Positions 47,901-62,900 of a stretch of 64,000 nt of DNA are shown in pieces (positions within the stretch are counted from its first letter, which is position 1; every line of letters begins with the position of its first letter). The notes under the pieces were generated by a model that saw only the letters and a list, made by a program, of their open reading frames with translations, made no database searches and was not told the origin of the DNA. Where the stretch lies: the NCBI GenBank assembly GCA_030435675.1, contig CM059625.1:310001-374000 (forward strand), written 5' to 3'. The translations under genes and the position numbers were made by a program. This stretch comes from Steinernema hermaphroditum (lineage: Eukaryota; Nematoda; Chromadorea; Rhabditida; Steinernematidae).

Positions 47901-50900
47901 GAAATATTTTGTTGCACGGAGAATGGTGGGTTCTTTTCCAATGATCACACATTATTTTTGCTCACTTGCAGCGATTCTTCCTAACCTGTTTATTAATTTC
48001 CGCTTTGCGAACCTTTGTAACCATCATGGGAAGTATTATATCATTACACATTATTCATTTGCTTGCACGGCATCAAATTTCCAATTACGGACGGGAACAT
48101 TGGCAAAATGGACGTACGAACGTTCTTGTTATGACAATCTTTCCGGAAGCACGAGCTCGTTGAGCAGAAATTAACGGCGATGAACAAACAGGAAATACGA
48201 CAACATGCGCTGTGTTAAGAGCGGCTAAGAAAAGTGTAGACTTCTTAGTTCTAGACGATCATTGGAGTGGGTTCACTAGAAAAATTCCTGAACTAAGCAA
48301 CTATGTATTACAGACTAGCAACTGTGTTAGTATTTTTAGCGTTTATCGGATTGCCGTCCGCGTTCATCCTGCATCATATATTTTCTCAACATAGTAAATC
48401 GATTGATATTCCAATTGGTATTTCACAGTCGAAAGTTTCTTTTGAAGGAGTCCCCTAAAAGCGCAACTTCCTGAACAGGCGAAAATAACGGACAGTTGAA
48501 TTAACTTCTCGCTGAATTGCCACAATGTGTCAAGGGCGGCTCATGATAGCAGAATTTTATAAGGTCAAAGTTATTTTCCTCTATACATCTAAGTATTTAC
48601 ATAAGGTAGTGAAACATAAAGAGAAAGGCCCTATAATGGAGCGCGTTTATTTTGTTTCCCCTAGAAACGTGGTAATCAACCCAATTGAAACAAGAAAGCT
48701 GTCCAAAATCGCGTACATCAGAACCGCAGAACGTTATGCGCAAAACGTATAAGCGCTCCACAACATTTTCCGTACAGCTCATGCTATTTTAGCATTGTTC
48801 TTTTATTTCGTCAACACACTTTATCATTTGGAATCTGTACGCAATCTGTACGCAAAAAGACACAAGTAGTAAAGTGCATGGACGCACTCCTGAACTACCT
48901 TCAGGTCAGAAGAAACAAACAAGAAGTCGGTTTCCAATGGGATGGCCAAGTGGAAACGGATTTCTCGATTTCTTCTGTTGAAGGGAAACCAAATAAATAA
49001 GTAACTTCAGAATTATCTGAAAATCAAACTATATGCATTTTGAAATTCCTTTGTCATATTGCTTTTCATGAAAATGTTTAGAAATTGTGTATTTCACATT
49101 TCCACTAATGTCAGAGATTCTTGGGTAATTCCCAGTATTTAGATGCTTCCCTGACAACTATTCATTTGATCACTTTGCAGGCATCGTTAATCTAATAATA
49201 CATCAGCTGTTTTCGCACGAACAATTCGCGAGTTGTTTATCCACGTGAAGATTTGTAATAAATTTAATCGATGAACCTAATATCTTATGCAATTATAAAT
49301 GGCCATAATTGCGGAGAGCTGTCATAAAAACGTACATTGTAAGGGAGTTTTAAAAGAGCGCTGTTGTCGATCTTGAATATTTCACGGAACTTATCAAAAA
49401 TTCGAGCAATTCTTTAGCCTTCCTTTCTAAAATCACTAATTTGATAAGTTTGTGTTCTATCGCATTACGTTTAACGGAATTGGCAAAACGGAGATATAAT
49501 TTTACCCTCGTAATCATGTTGAACACAAAGTAATTAAGAATTCTTGGCCACTGTTATTTTTGCCATATTTCGCAGTTGTCTATCGAAGAACGTTGTTATT
49601 TGTTTTTTTCTTCCCTCTCTTTCGTATTTCTTATAATGGTGAATCACATTCGAAAATTGTATTTTTCACGAAGCTTTGAAGTTTCACGCTTTTTTGTTTA
49701 ACTTGTATAGTTTCTCATTAAAATACAAGCTTTTATGCAGTGGGAACAATAGATACCTATTCACGAACATATTATACATAATAACTCATTAACGGCCGGG
49801 CTCCGACTACGACTATATTTGAATTTGTTGGCTCATAAAAACAGTCCGAAAACAGCCAGTTTTCTATATGCTTCTTTTCATTTCATGGTCAACACTCCGT
49901 ACGGAAATTGTGTAGTGAGCAGCTTTTTCACACTTTTGCCAAATGCCCGATGGTTTTGTGATGGTTTATGATGTAGCCCAAAGTTTTCAGACATACGCGC
50001 GACAGAACAGCTTCCAATCGTAGGAGAGCGGCATATTCCTGGCTTTGGAACGAAATTTCGGGAGACTCTTTAAAGATTTTCCAAAAACGGAATCCATGTA
50101 CAAAACTTAAAACATCTTTAAAGGTCACTTAGCACGCTGACTGCCATTTTTTCAATGGCCTATTCTTTTCGTTCTCATTTTTGTTTTCCAGTGAAAATAC
50201 GGAGCATTGTATGAAAATATTACGGTTTTCCAACTGCGGCTTTTGCAAGCCTCTTTGACATTCACAATAGTGGTGTAGAATTTCCATGATTGGGTTAGTT
50301 AGAAATCAGCTTCGAACGCTTTTACGCTGTTCATTAAACTTTGCATTACGGTCCTAAACCTTCCGGCCCACAGTCGCGACTTTTATTTACTATGGTGTTC
50401 GGTCTGGAAGCGCTAACGCGCCGACTGTGCCCGAGTGATATGAGTTTTTGTTGCGTTCATCGGAAGGAAGTATATGGAGGTCTTAAAAACAGTGTAATAA
50501 CAAAAAACCTACATTAAGATTTTTTTGTGAATTTTCCTTGTTCGAATTTTATGTACTTCTTTAAAATTCGCTCCACATTTTCAGCAGGGTGGTGAAAGCT
50601 GGCGGCAAGGCGTTTCTGTAACGCATGTTACCTTTCATAGTTTGTTCAGGCTTATATCGTTTTGCTTTCGATGTTTCGCTTCTGGCGATGAGTTGCCCCG
50701 CAAGCTACGCGCTATTACCATCTTCTATTCAATGGTTATCCTTTCAATGGCGCGCGATATCTTTTGCCTCTACATTTTGGGCATTGCGTCCGAAACAACG
50801 TCACATTGCAACGGAGTGGCCGTTACGGCGACAAAGTGACCTCGACCCACACCCGCTCGTTTGACCATTCGAGTCTGATTTCATCAAAATTCGACACTGC

Positions 50901-53900
50901 CCTTCAAATGCACGACAACGGTCTCGCGGTTTGGCGCGGCGGCCGGCGCGCGATGTAAACAAATAAAAAACGCACAGACGAAAGTGAGAGCAAAAGACGC
51001 AAAGACAACGGTCAGTTCTTCTGTTCGCGCGATACGATCACGGGAAGCGAGATGGAAGGGTTTGAGTGAAGAGCAGACGAGATTTGGAGATCCAAAATCG
51101 TCTCATCAGACAACACTGTCGATCCATTTTGTAAACATAACCTTCTTTGCGGCGAACGCCGGTTAAAACACAATGGAACTCCATCGCTATGTCGCCATCG
51201 TCGTCGGAAACATTTGATACGTTCAAAATTCAACAGCCGCAAACCTACCGTAACCCGCATCGTGAAGCCTACACCACATTTATAACGATATTGCGCGATG
51301 ACGATTTTAATGAAAACTCGTAACTATATGACATGCTTACCCTACATAGTACAATTCACAAAGGTTTCCATTATCTTGAGTATTATTAAGAATGACTAAT
51401 GCTTCAACGCGCAAACGCTCTTTATAGACATAATTTCAGGCGAAGCGCGATCCGAGATTAATAAGTTCGCGATGGCCGAAGCTCCACTTTAAAGGTTTCC
51501 TCAATTGCGTTTCATGGAAATTTATAGCATTTTATTAGTTGTCGATGGAAGCTCCGGAGTGAAAGTTATGAAGGTGATAGATTCGCAGTCAGCGTTGTCT
51601 TCTGGCCGTTGCTTGAATACGCTTTGAGAATGCTTGTGTCGGGTCGCCTACTCGCGTGCATCAGTGATTTTTTATCGCATAAGAGTTGTTTAGGAAAGGC
51701 ATTTTTCAATTTTACGCTAAGATTGTGCAGCTGTCCGTTTTGAATAGCTTTGTGGCTGAGAATCAATCAAGGCACCGAGTTTTTGAGCTTTGTCAGATTA
51801 CAATTCGGGTCGTTGATACATGGTTTGTATATTTTCTTAACTATACTCTATAGATTCCTTTTTACTATCTAGTGAAAACTAACTTTCCAAAATATTGCGG
51901 TTGTTATTGTGGTCAATGGCAATTCGGCCTTCTGCATTTGGTTTTTATTGTAACAGTGCGGGTTTTCTTCCTTTTTTTGCTTGAATATGTAGTCAGATTC
52001 TCGCTGCCCTCTTGTTTGATGGACGTCACAACACAGCCCGCCCATTTGGGGGCGTGTGGGTGCGTCGCAAGGGAAAGAGAGTTGCTGGATTTGAAGAAAA
52101 AAGGGGATGGTTGGTAATGGCAGCACAACTGAAATGAACGGTTCTGCGAACGATGATGTTCATTGATGTCCAAGTGAAACTGTTTGCCGCACCGTCGCTG
52201 CCGTCTAGCAACTGCCGATCAGAAAGCGGCCGCGCAGCAAAGTGTCGGCTACGGCGGTCACTCGAATCGGTGGCAAGGAGGGAAGGCAAGGGAAAGCTGC
52301 AAGTGACAAATAGCGCGCGAGCGAACTTCAATCGATTGCATTTGCAATTTTTGATATGAGATAATGTGCACATTGGCAACGTGATAGACACACAAAGAAG
52401 CAATATGGTCACTTCTTGTCAATTCAAGTTTTCTTACAGGTGACGAATCTGACTCCGCCAATCCAGAACTTCTTAGCCTTGGCGTCTGACCGTGCGCTCA
52501 TCCAGAATCCGACAGTGCCGGCTTCAGTGGTCCCGCCGATCGTCGTGCACAAACGGTCCCCTCCAACAACATCGGCATCGGCGCTTTCCGTAAGTTATTG
52601 ACTTATTGGAAAGCCCTAAGTTAAAAGCACTGTAACAAAAGAGGCAAAAAAACCCTGGGGCGCCTGTTTGCAAATGCGCCCGACAGGCTGCGGCCAAAAA
52701 ATTGCCGTTCCGACCGTGGAGCGCGGATGTTCTTTAGCGACTGTTCTTTGACGGCTGTGAAGCCTAAAAAGTGGCGTTGAAATGGGATTCCGAGGGGTCG
52801 GCATGTTGGGAAGGAACCAACGCGGGCCGCAGAAATTGGGTAAAGAATGAGTGGTGGCCGATGTGAAAGGCGCGTAGTGCTTTGAGGGGTTTTTGCACTT
52901 GTTGTGCGACCTTAATTTATTCCAAAAAAAGTTCGAGCTATTAATCATATTCCTTAGAGTGCCGCATACACAGGAACGTGCACAGCGCAACAGTCTAAGA
53001 GTGAGACGACGCAAACCGCGAAACGGTCGCAATTATTAGAGATTGTTCGGCAATTCTGAGCGTCTCAAGATTTTCGCACTTTTTGCAATTTGCTCCCATA
53101 TTTTTAATGTTTTTGGCCTCTGTTAATTTGCGAAATTACGCCCCGTTGTAGCTGGGTAAGTATAAGTGTAAAGAAAAGTGTGTCGATTGTGCTTTTGCAT
53201 TTGTGGTTTGAGGAGGGAGAGTCCGTTTGTATTTGGAGTTTTATTAATTAATGTAAGTGAGCCGGCCTCTCTTCCGGTTCGGCTTGCTTTTTTTCATTAC
53301 TCGAGACACAGTTTTTTGTTCACTGTTTCACAAAAATTGTTTAGATCGCGTGGATAATGTTATAATGTTGAAAAAACTTGCTGTCAACAGTTCGTAATCG
53401 ATGTTATTGTTACATCTGCAATATTTCGTTGATGCCTTTATTTTGCTTTTCTCTGGTAAGCAATGAAAAACCGTTCCTAGAAGGTGTCGCTAGTCCTATC
53501 TTTTCGTTCAGTGAGACGCACGTTGAACTACGGTCGGTCAATGTTGAACGCCGCGCAGATCCTCCCCATTGATGGTAGTGCTGGTGGTGTTGAGTTGAGA
53601 GTAGGGGCAGTAAAACGAGCGAGAGCGAAGAGGGAAGATTATTATTACTGCGCAAGGCGAGCAGCAAGCATAGGTCAGAGGTCAACCCCGCCCATCTGTT
53701 CGATCTTCTTGCGTTCAATTCAATTTTTTTGACCGTTTTGCTCTCACATCACTTTCTCGCACTCTCGACTCTCCGCCCTCGCATAGTAAGCGTTCCACAG
53801 TTTGAATTTCACTTCACTCGCCTCATTTAGCGTCGTATGTGCTGAACCTGCTGATTTATTTCTTGAATGTGAATGCGTGTTGATTGTATTATGTGCGCCG

Positions 53901-56900
53901 CGCTACTCGATTGTCAAATTGTAGAAAATTCGATATATATTTCTAGTTTTGTATAAGCCTAAGGGTATGCATACGTTTTGTTATTTAGCGCGCTATATTA
54001 TAGGCGATATAAGTATCTTTCTATCAGGTTGTCATAGTGCAACCTAGCAGTTTTCGGTGACGATAGCTTGTACTAAGACACTTTGCCCAAATACCGTTTT
54101 TCCTTCATGAAGTCTGAGTCTCCTTTTCCGTTTTCCTTTCTCCTTAGTCCTCTTAACAATCCTGGTCAGTTTAAGATCGTGCTCAAATAAAAATCCGTAC
54201 TATGAAATCGAATTCGGCATATTGTTTGTGAACTCTCACTCGAGTGCTTTTCGAAATTTTTGCTTTTCTACGTTTACCAGAGTACCGTCTCAATTATGTG
54301 CTGCGCGCCGCCGTTCATTTCACAGCAGCACTCGTTACCAGCGTCAGCAGCAAGCATCAGTAGCAGCAGCAGTTTTTCGGTAGCCCTCGTTGCCCTCGAA
54401 ACAAAAATCGGGCGCGCACCCTCTCTGTGTACATTTCAAGAATTTCAGGACAGTTTCCGTTTACTTTGCGACTATTTTGCTTGGAACTTGTTCAAAAAAA
54501 ATAGATACAAACACATCTTTCCCTTCTTGCTCGCTGGTTCTTTTGTACATTCAGTCGATCTACCTTGCAAAAATCCCGTTTAGTTTTGTTCGCCTAACGA
54601 ACAATTTTTCTTATTGATGGATATCTCCTGCATTCTTCGGAATCGTTTTCGAGGCGCACTCATCGTTTTCGAAACGAAATTAAGATTGTAGGATGTTTCG
54701 ACGTCGTTTCAGGGAGATATGAAATACAAATATGCAGCATATTCTTTAGATCTTTAGATCTTCTTTATACCGTTCCTCGTTTACGGAATTATCATTCCAA
54801 AGAATTCCATTCCAATGTCAATCTCATTGCAATATTGACTTCAGCTTGTTATTGGGGTGTACCAGCTTTTTGAAAGCATATACAGCAAATATTGATACTG
54901 AACTTTTGTGGTTCTTGATATGAGACGATGATCCTGGTTTAGTTTTCGGTTTAGTCGCTTATATGAAGCGATTTGCCGCTTTCTCATTCATCTTCAAAAC
55001 ATATTATCAGCTTCCTGCTGACCCAAGCGTTTCCTGTGCGAAAGCACATGTTTTTATAATGCATAAGAACACTCTCAAGTAGAAATGGACTGTCGCGAAA
55101 AAAATTATTGTTGTCCCTGGATTTTGGACGCTTTTTTATCACCGCAATTGTTGTGCTGATGACAGACGGCTGTTGGTGTACATAGCGTAAACTAATCACT
55201 ACGGAGCCCGTTGAATATTGTTGTGTTTGACGTGTGTTTCCATCGCAGTCTAATATCTGTCATGCACACTTTCTTTCCTTTCCCTCTTCCTATTCCACTC
55301 ATCACATACTGTGTGGACGCGACGACGACTTTGTATGTTTATCGAAAAACAAGCAAACAGACGCACGCATGCACAACAGAGCAGCAGAACGCACTCATAG
55401 TTAGGCATACAAGCTCACGCGCAAACCACTTTTTTGCTGAAGGCGTGTACCTGCTGCCGTTTGTTTTGATTTTTGGCCATTACCTATGCACTCTGGGCGG
55501 CGCCACCATTGTTCTTACGAGGATTGTTCTTACTTTTGTGTCGCCACCATCTTAATGAAGCGATGCACTCTCTGGAGTTGGTCGCGTGAAATTCAGCACA
55601 TTACAATGTGATTGAGCCGACAGAGGCGACTTGTTGTAGATATCAGAAAAATGGTTTAAGGCAAAGCAGTGGTTTGCGTTGTTTATGCTAGTGTTTAACA
55701 AGCAAAGCAAACACTAGACATTTTCAATGTTAAGGACTTATATTCAATTTTATAACTGATCGATCTTCTTATGTTGAAACATCCTAAGTTTTTAGTAACC
55801 CATAGAAGTCGCTAAGTGCTATAAGCAAAAATGCTGTTATCGCACTCGCATGTTTCTCAAATTTCAAAAACTTTTTAATACTACAACAAAACAACCTTAG
55901 AACTAAATAGCTTCACTTCTTATGTTGCGAGTTCCCTCTTCTTTCCATCGCATGGTCTTCATCATGACGACCGCCCTGACAGTCACTTGTTGTAATAGTA
56001 AAAAACGGAATTATTCGAAAGCAGTTGTTTTTTTTTGCACCAGCTGATTGATGTTTGCAAAATACAAATCACACACACTCACACAGTCGCAGTCAGGGTG
56101 AATGAGACGGCTTGAATACATCGCCAGTTGGTTGGTGCCGCGCTGAAAACAGACACACAAGAAAAAGATAAAAGACGATATAACGGACGAGGCGGGACGA
56201 TTGCTGGCCGTGATCATCGGGACTTTCGAAGAAGAAGTGGATGAAGAAGATGATGAAGTTTACGGAGAAAAAGAGACGTTTTGAGAAATTAATTATATTC
56301 GCGCTTAACTGTCATTGTTTACCGTACGGGAGCGCCGTTTTATGTGCATACGATATCGTTTTGTGAGGATTTACGTTTTTCGGGATAGTCGATCTTTTAC
56401 GCTAACTCCTGCCGAAATAAAAAACAATGGTCGTTTTTTTGTCTGTTCTCCCACCCATTTCGTATGGCACGTATGTTCCGCACGCTCTTCGCCCCGCCCT
56501 CAAACCGGAGAGCTTGCAGTTGTTTTTGTCAACTCGACAATGCGAATTTTGATCAAATTTTCCGCCATGATCCATTGATCTTTGACAATGTTTATCTCAT
56601 CTTTTTTAACTGTAACAAATCAGAGAATGAAATCTTCTTTTTTTGCGAATGCCGATCGTCCTTGGTCCCTCTTCCGCTACCCTTTAAACAGTGCCTCACA
56701 AATCCACGATTTTTGTTTATTTAACGCAACCGGGCACAAGAGTGCAACCACACTTGCTCTGAAGTTTCCGCCTCGTATGTAACTGTGCGAATTTATCGCA
56801 ATTGTTTTCTTCAACTTCAGTCAGATCCGGTTCCCATGCGGAAAAGTAACTAACCTCGCGGCATATATTAAGCTGTAAAATATGCTAAGAATCCTTTGAG

Positions 56901-59900
56901 GGTGGGTCGACTAAATGCTTTATCGCTCGTTCGTTTGTGCTTTTTGAGAATAGACAGATGAATCTTGATCGCTGGTATGCATTCGTTGCCTGCCCATGCT
57001 GCAGCGGTTTGTTTTTTCAATAAGGACGGGCGATTTTGTTTTTCACTGCCACTGATTATCACACTGCCATGTAGTCGTATAAAGCCGAGTGAATGGTGGA
57101 ACTGTACAGGAAAGGATGGTTTCGGGAGCCGCAATGTATGGTACATTAAGTGTGCAGAATTGTTTTCGCTTTTCTTACTGTAAGCATGTATTTGCCACCC
57201 TCAAAGACGATGCGAGAAACGGCGAAGGACCGCCCATTCAAGACTGCCCACTTCCACTTTTGCGAACGTATATATTACCCACTCTGAACTTCTGTCGAAA
57301 TCTACGTGGTTAACGTGGTCACGTCAGTATCATTGTTTTCTCTTCTGTTGTGACTATAATAGACCAGCATCACCAGAAACGATATCACCAACAGTTTTTG
57401 TGCGTTTTTCTCTTATTTCTCATACTATCAACCATGCTGCAGAACTCTCATCTCATAAATACAGACACACACAAGTGGAAGTGCAGTAGTTCGAGTACTC
57501 AACAACTCGACAGCTCCAAGTGTAGCCATCGGCGGCAACAGAGCATCATCGCAACCGAGCAGCAGGAGCAGCCGTTCGGTATAGTGAGCGATGATGCCCG
57601 CAAATTGATCATCATTTTTCACGAAATTCAATCCTTAAAAACCTGTTCTTTTCCCAATTCACATAGAACAGTCAATTTTTCTAATCGGCGTGCGCGCGCT
57701 CGTTTTGAAACAACTTTAAGAAAGAGAAGGGAAGAGCAGGTAGGAGGATGGCAAGCACATTGTTAAATTGGAAGGTATCATGGAGTGTGAAACCAAAAAA
57801 ACGAATTCCACGGAGCACCATCACGCGCACCGCCTTCTGCGGTGCAGAGCACGTGTTTTTTAATGCCTCAGCATGTGTGTGGCATTCTCGCCCTTTCATA
57901 CTCTTTTCTACCACCTCATAGTTCTATTTGCAAGGTGCAGAAACAATACTTGCAGTCAAGACGTGACATGTTCTGCTCGAAGTATTTGTGCGGTTTTCGA
58001 TTTTTATGTGCGTGTAACCCATCGAAACTGTTTTTTGATACGTCTTCAGTGCGCTTCTCTTTCGAGTAGCCAACGCAGTAGAAAAGTAAGTCCACGATGA
58101 TAACGCCCCCCAAATAAACAAAAACATAGTGAGTAAAAGATGTAGCAGCGAATACTGCAGGGAATCTTATGAAGTGATTATCAGACTCACTCATCTGTTT
58201 TTACTGTAACAGTTTCGCCTCTATTCTCATTCGAATGGCAAACCCCTCTAGCGACGTCTGTTACGGTCACGGCGTGCGCACAAATGTTTTTGTAAACTCC
58301 TATAATATATCCAGCGTTTTTGTGGCAGAAGCGTACTGCAAGTGCACAACAATGAATGCGCGCGCAATGTTTCACTTTTTGCCGGTTTCGCGCAAGGCTG
58401 TCCAATTAAATTTGTCAAAAACCTAACCATGGTAATGGTAGTAGTCGACGATGGTGAGTGCGTTCTTCGTTAGCTCTTTTCAATGATATTCACGTGGGAG
58501 TTAGCGTGCACAACCGTTGAGCACAATAATAAGCTACAGAATTTTTGTTTTGACTAACTTGCAAAGAAGACCGTACTGCATTTAAAATACAATATTTGAT
58601 GAGACTGCTAACTTGTACACAACGCACCAAAGGGTAATGATAAGCACACTTAAACTTTTCGTTCGTGTTTAGACAGAACCGGGTGTCAAAAAACATTTTA
58701 CTACCGCAGCGCTGATAAAGCGCCCTTTTGGAGATGACATGACACGATTGCACAGAAAGTGTACGGTTTGACATCGCACTAACTAAGTGTTATTTTGGAA
58801 TTCATCGCTTACGTTGTGATAAGGGGCGCAATTCACATCTTTACGCGTGTTGTACTATCGTGCAACTTAAATTCCTCCGTTTTATCACTTTTGTTGATTC
58901 ATGAAAGTTCTCATCAAACATTGTTCCAGACTCTCGGATCTTCCATCGCATCTTCGATCAAAGTGTTCAACCCGGAAGCATTCTGCGAGCTGTGCCAAGT
59001 AAGTTCCAACCTCATTTGTTGACCTCGAACGAATGCAACAATTTTCTCAGCTCCTCAGTTCTGACGTAACATATCAAAAAATTCTTCTGATAAGGGCGCT
59101 GATGTATATGCATTTTTAAGAGCACCAAAAAATGTAATTTTGGCAATGGGAAATACGTTTGCTACTGTTGTCATGGCGCCACATATATTCTTCATTATTG
59201 GATATAACTAACATGAAGAATGGTCTAAGTAGTTTTGTTTAGAAGGAGTTTTGCAACAAATACTATCTTCAAACACATCGTGCTACCAAGCACGGCATTC
59301 TTCCGACCTCGCTGGGTACGGCGTCTTCAAGCGTTGTCGGCCTCCCTTCAGTTTCGGTGCCGTCGACAAGCAACAACAACAGCGGCATCATCATCAACAA
59401 CAACAATCACAGTAACAGCAACAGCAATAGCCATCGGATCGGCCTTCAAGCGCCAGCATCGGAGTTCAACGAAAACACACCTTGTGCCGGAGACAAAAGC
59501 CACGACGCTGAACCACCAATGATGCAGAATTTGGCCTCGCAGTTTCCTCAAAGCTTCCTTTCGCAGCTGCAGCAGCCATCTAATCAGCCGCAGATGGAAT
59601 TGCAACAGCTGATGCTTGCTGCCTCCATGGATCAGGTAAATATTTTAGTGATAAGAACCAAAACCGAAAAGGGCCAAAATTTGCACAGTGGAAGTGCAAA
59701 CCAAATCATATCCATTGCCTTTTACATTAAAGAAGAACATGGGTGCTTATACATCGTAAAATGGACAGTTTCGATTATACGATTCAGTTATGGGATACCG
59801 AGAACGTTTTGTTATAGTTTTCTTATAAAAATCTTTGTTATAGCCCGGATTCCGATGTAAAGATCTCTGAAGACGCTTTACCGGGGTGGGAAAATAGAAA

Positions 59901-62900
59901 AGTGATGGGACATTTATTTTCCAACAGGAATATCGTATATAACTAAATGGGTGATTGTTTACAAATGCTGCATGTCACAAAACAGGATATGCAAAAGAAG
60001 AGTACGGAAACTCAATTCTATTATTTTGGGAACACCACAGCCGAACTGTTCACTGAAATCTGTTCGGAGGACGCTGGCGTTCCTCTATGCCGATCCGCTG
60101 TTCAGCCGGGCATGATTCTTAGTTTTGTTTTGAGGGGAGGAGGAACAAAAGTTAAATCGAATGTGTGGCGGAAATCACAGTTGTTGTTTTTAGTCAAATC
60201 TCCAAAACCTGTACATAAACCAATTGACTGCTATGGCTGGCATGCAGAACAACAGCGACGGCTCAGCCATGGTCAGCCCGTCAGCTGCCACACCTGCGAC
60301 GTCCTTACCGTCGTTACCTGTCTGCACAACTGCGGACCCTTCCGTAATCGACCGATCTCAACTGAGCGTCTCTTCGGCCGGCACCGATAATGGCGACATA
60401 TCCAACATCCTTGCCCAGATCATGACCAACCCCATAGCTTTACAGAATGCAGCTCATATTATACCAAGGTACAGTATTTCGTGATGTCTTTCAAGTGATT
60501 TGGTATTTTTAGTTCAAATACTCCCACATTGCTAGAGCAAATGCAGCTTATGGCAGCTCAGAACATGCTGAGCCAGACCGGTGGCAACACTACCTCGCTA
60601 TCCAATGTGCTTGCCAATGCCGGCAACCAAGTAGGCCTAGTGTCCAATGGAACCGGAAGTCAAACACCGACAGCAATGGGGACGCCAACAAAGGTATCCT
60701 ACTAGCGCTTAGTAATTGTTTTGAATTCATTGCTTAAATGTAATTAAGGAGAAAGACAAAGAGGCATACTGCGATTTGTGCAATAAGAATCTTTGTACAA
60801 AATCTTTTCTCAAAAAACATCGGCAACAACAGCATCCAGAGCTTTTCTCGAGCCCCGCGAAGTCGATCGCCCAATCGAATCCCCCACCTAATTTCGATAA
60901 TATTCTCTCGAAGCTCCCCTCTGTTATTGTGAACCACAATCAGGTTGACAAACTGGACGTCGCTCCGACGCTAAAGATGGAGGTCCACGAACCAATTGAG
61001 CCAGCAATGAAACAGATGCGCGTCGGTGAATCGGGAATCAAGGCGACAAAGCTGCCGGCGATTGAGTGCGACGTCTGTTCTAAACGATGCGACGACGTAA
61101 TCGCACTGCTCACTCACAAGAAGCAGGAACACCCCGAAACGTTGGCGAGTTTGAACGCATCCAATAAAGATATCTTCAACTTTGGTGATTTGCCAACGTA
61201 GGATTAAACCGTAAATCTGACAGACCTTTAAAAAGTACTATTGTAGTGCGCAGATCAAACCGGAGCTGATCGAGGATACCGTCAAGTGTGATCTCTGCGA
61301 TAAAGAGTTTAAATCCCAGCAGTACTTGGACCTACATAAGAAGCAGCAGCACTCAGGTCAACTAAAGTCGCAAACGCAGACTCCTCAGCAACCAAACATG
61401 AATTTGCTGAGTATGCTTCCTCAGGGATTCAGCCCGTTCCTTCTTCCGGGTCTTGGACAGCTCCAGCTCGGTGACTTAGATCAAGCCACTGCCACCGTTC
61501 TAGCAACTAGCCTCGCTCAGAACGGCACCACCCCCGTACAAGTACCGCCAGCTACGGTAAGCGACCGAACATATGTTTTCTAATAAAAGATGTTGTTTTG
61601 CCGGGGATTCAAAAATCTGTTTAAAATTTCATGAGTCATGCTTATTTCCATTTTTTTAGCCAAAGGCAGCGAAGCGAACGTACTCTTCCTCGGGAAAGAA
61701 CTACTGCGACTTGTGCAACAAAGAAGTGTGTAATAAGTACTTTCTCCGTACTCACATGCTCAAGATGCACGGAATCGTCATCGATGAAAACAAAACTGTT
61801 ATTGCGAACATCGACACATTGGAACGTGAGAAAAACGGATCACTGTCGTTCAGGTGAGTGCATTTATAGTTCATCGTCGACGTAATTCTAATTACATACA
61901 TGCACTTTAGGTGCGACCAATGTTACGCGGAGATGAAGTCACGCTCGTTGCTCAAAGCGCACAAGCAGGAAGTGCACGGCATTCCGCCCCAACCCTCTCA
62001 GGCGGCAGGCCAGCAAAGGACTCCAAAACACTCGACTAGCACTACCCCCGCGCAGCTGTCTATGGCACAGCAACTCCAGGAACAGAACCCAATGAAGTCC
62101 GAGTCGTTCGTCGAGAGAACGCAGTGCCCATTCTGCAAGCTGTCCATGGGGCAACCGGAATTCCTTGAGCACCTCCTTACTGCTCACCACAACGAGTTGT
62201 CGAGCAGCGACAATGCGATGGACGTTATGAGGAAGGCTTCTATTGCTTCCATTGCAGAGAGCAGTGCTTCTAGTACAGATGCCGACCTCTATCAACCTCA
62301 GACATCGGCGCCAATCGAGGAAATGCCCGATCCTAGTGGTATTTCAAGTAATCGATAACGTTGCTTTGATTGAAATTTTAAGAAGCCGGAGACTACAAAT
62401 GTACTATGTGTCCGTACAAGACCCGCTACAGTGGAAATCTGCAAATGCACATCCAGAATCACGATGCGATGAAAGTATTGCCCTCTGAAATCCCGTCCCA
62501 GTCCACGAAGTTCAGCAACTTCCCGGTGGAGGAAGAGGACGAGGTCATGCGGGCTACTACGGAAGTTGCGCTGAAAATGGCGCAGCAAAATGAACTCATT
62601 TCCATCAGACCAACCTGCCCTGTATGCGGGCGTAACTTCAGTGGAAAAGAGTTCTTGCAGACTCACGTGGAAAGAATTCACGCAGTAAAACGAGTTCATT
62701 CCGCAAGAAATCCACAAAACTCAAAGCTTCGGACGAGTGAGTTGAAGTGCATGTTTTCGACGATCATTTTGATGTTTTCAGCAAAATATTCAATGAAGCG
62801 ATCGTTTCTTTGTACAAAATGTCACCGACGCTTTGCAACCCGTCGTGAGAGTTTCGCCCACGCGCTTGTTCACACGCGGCGAGTGGAATCCGGCAAAACA

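Noticed and set aside
57350..57766. 138-codon frame in the 6.3-kb intron
   Set aside because: His/Ser-rich translation without domains and with an overlapping frame on the other strand; no splice context.
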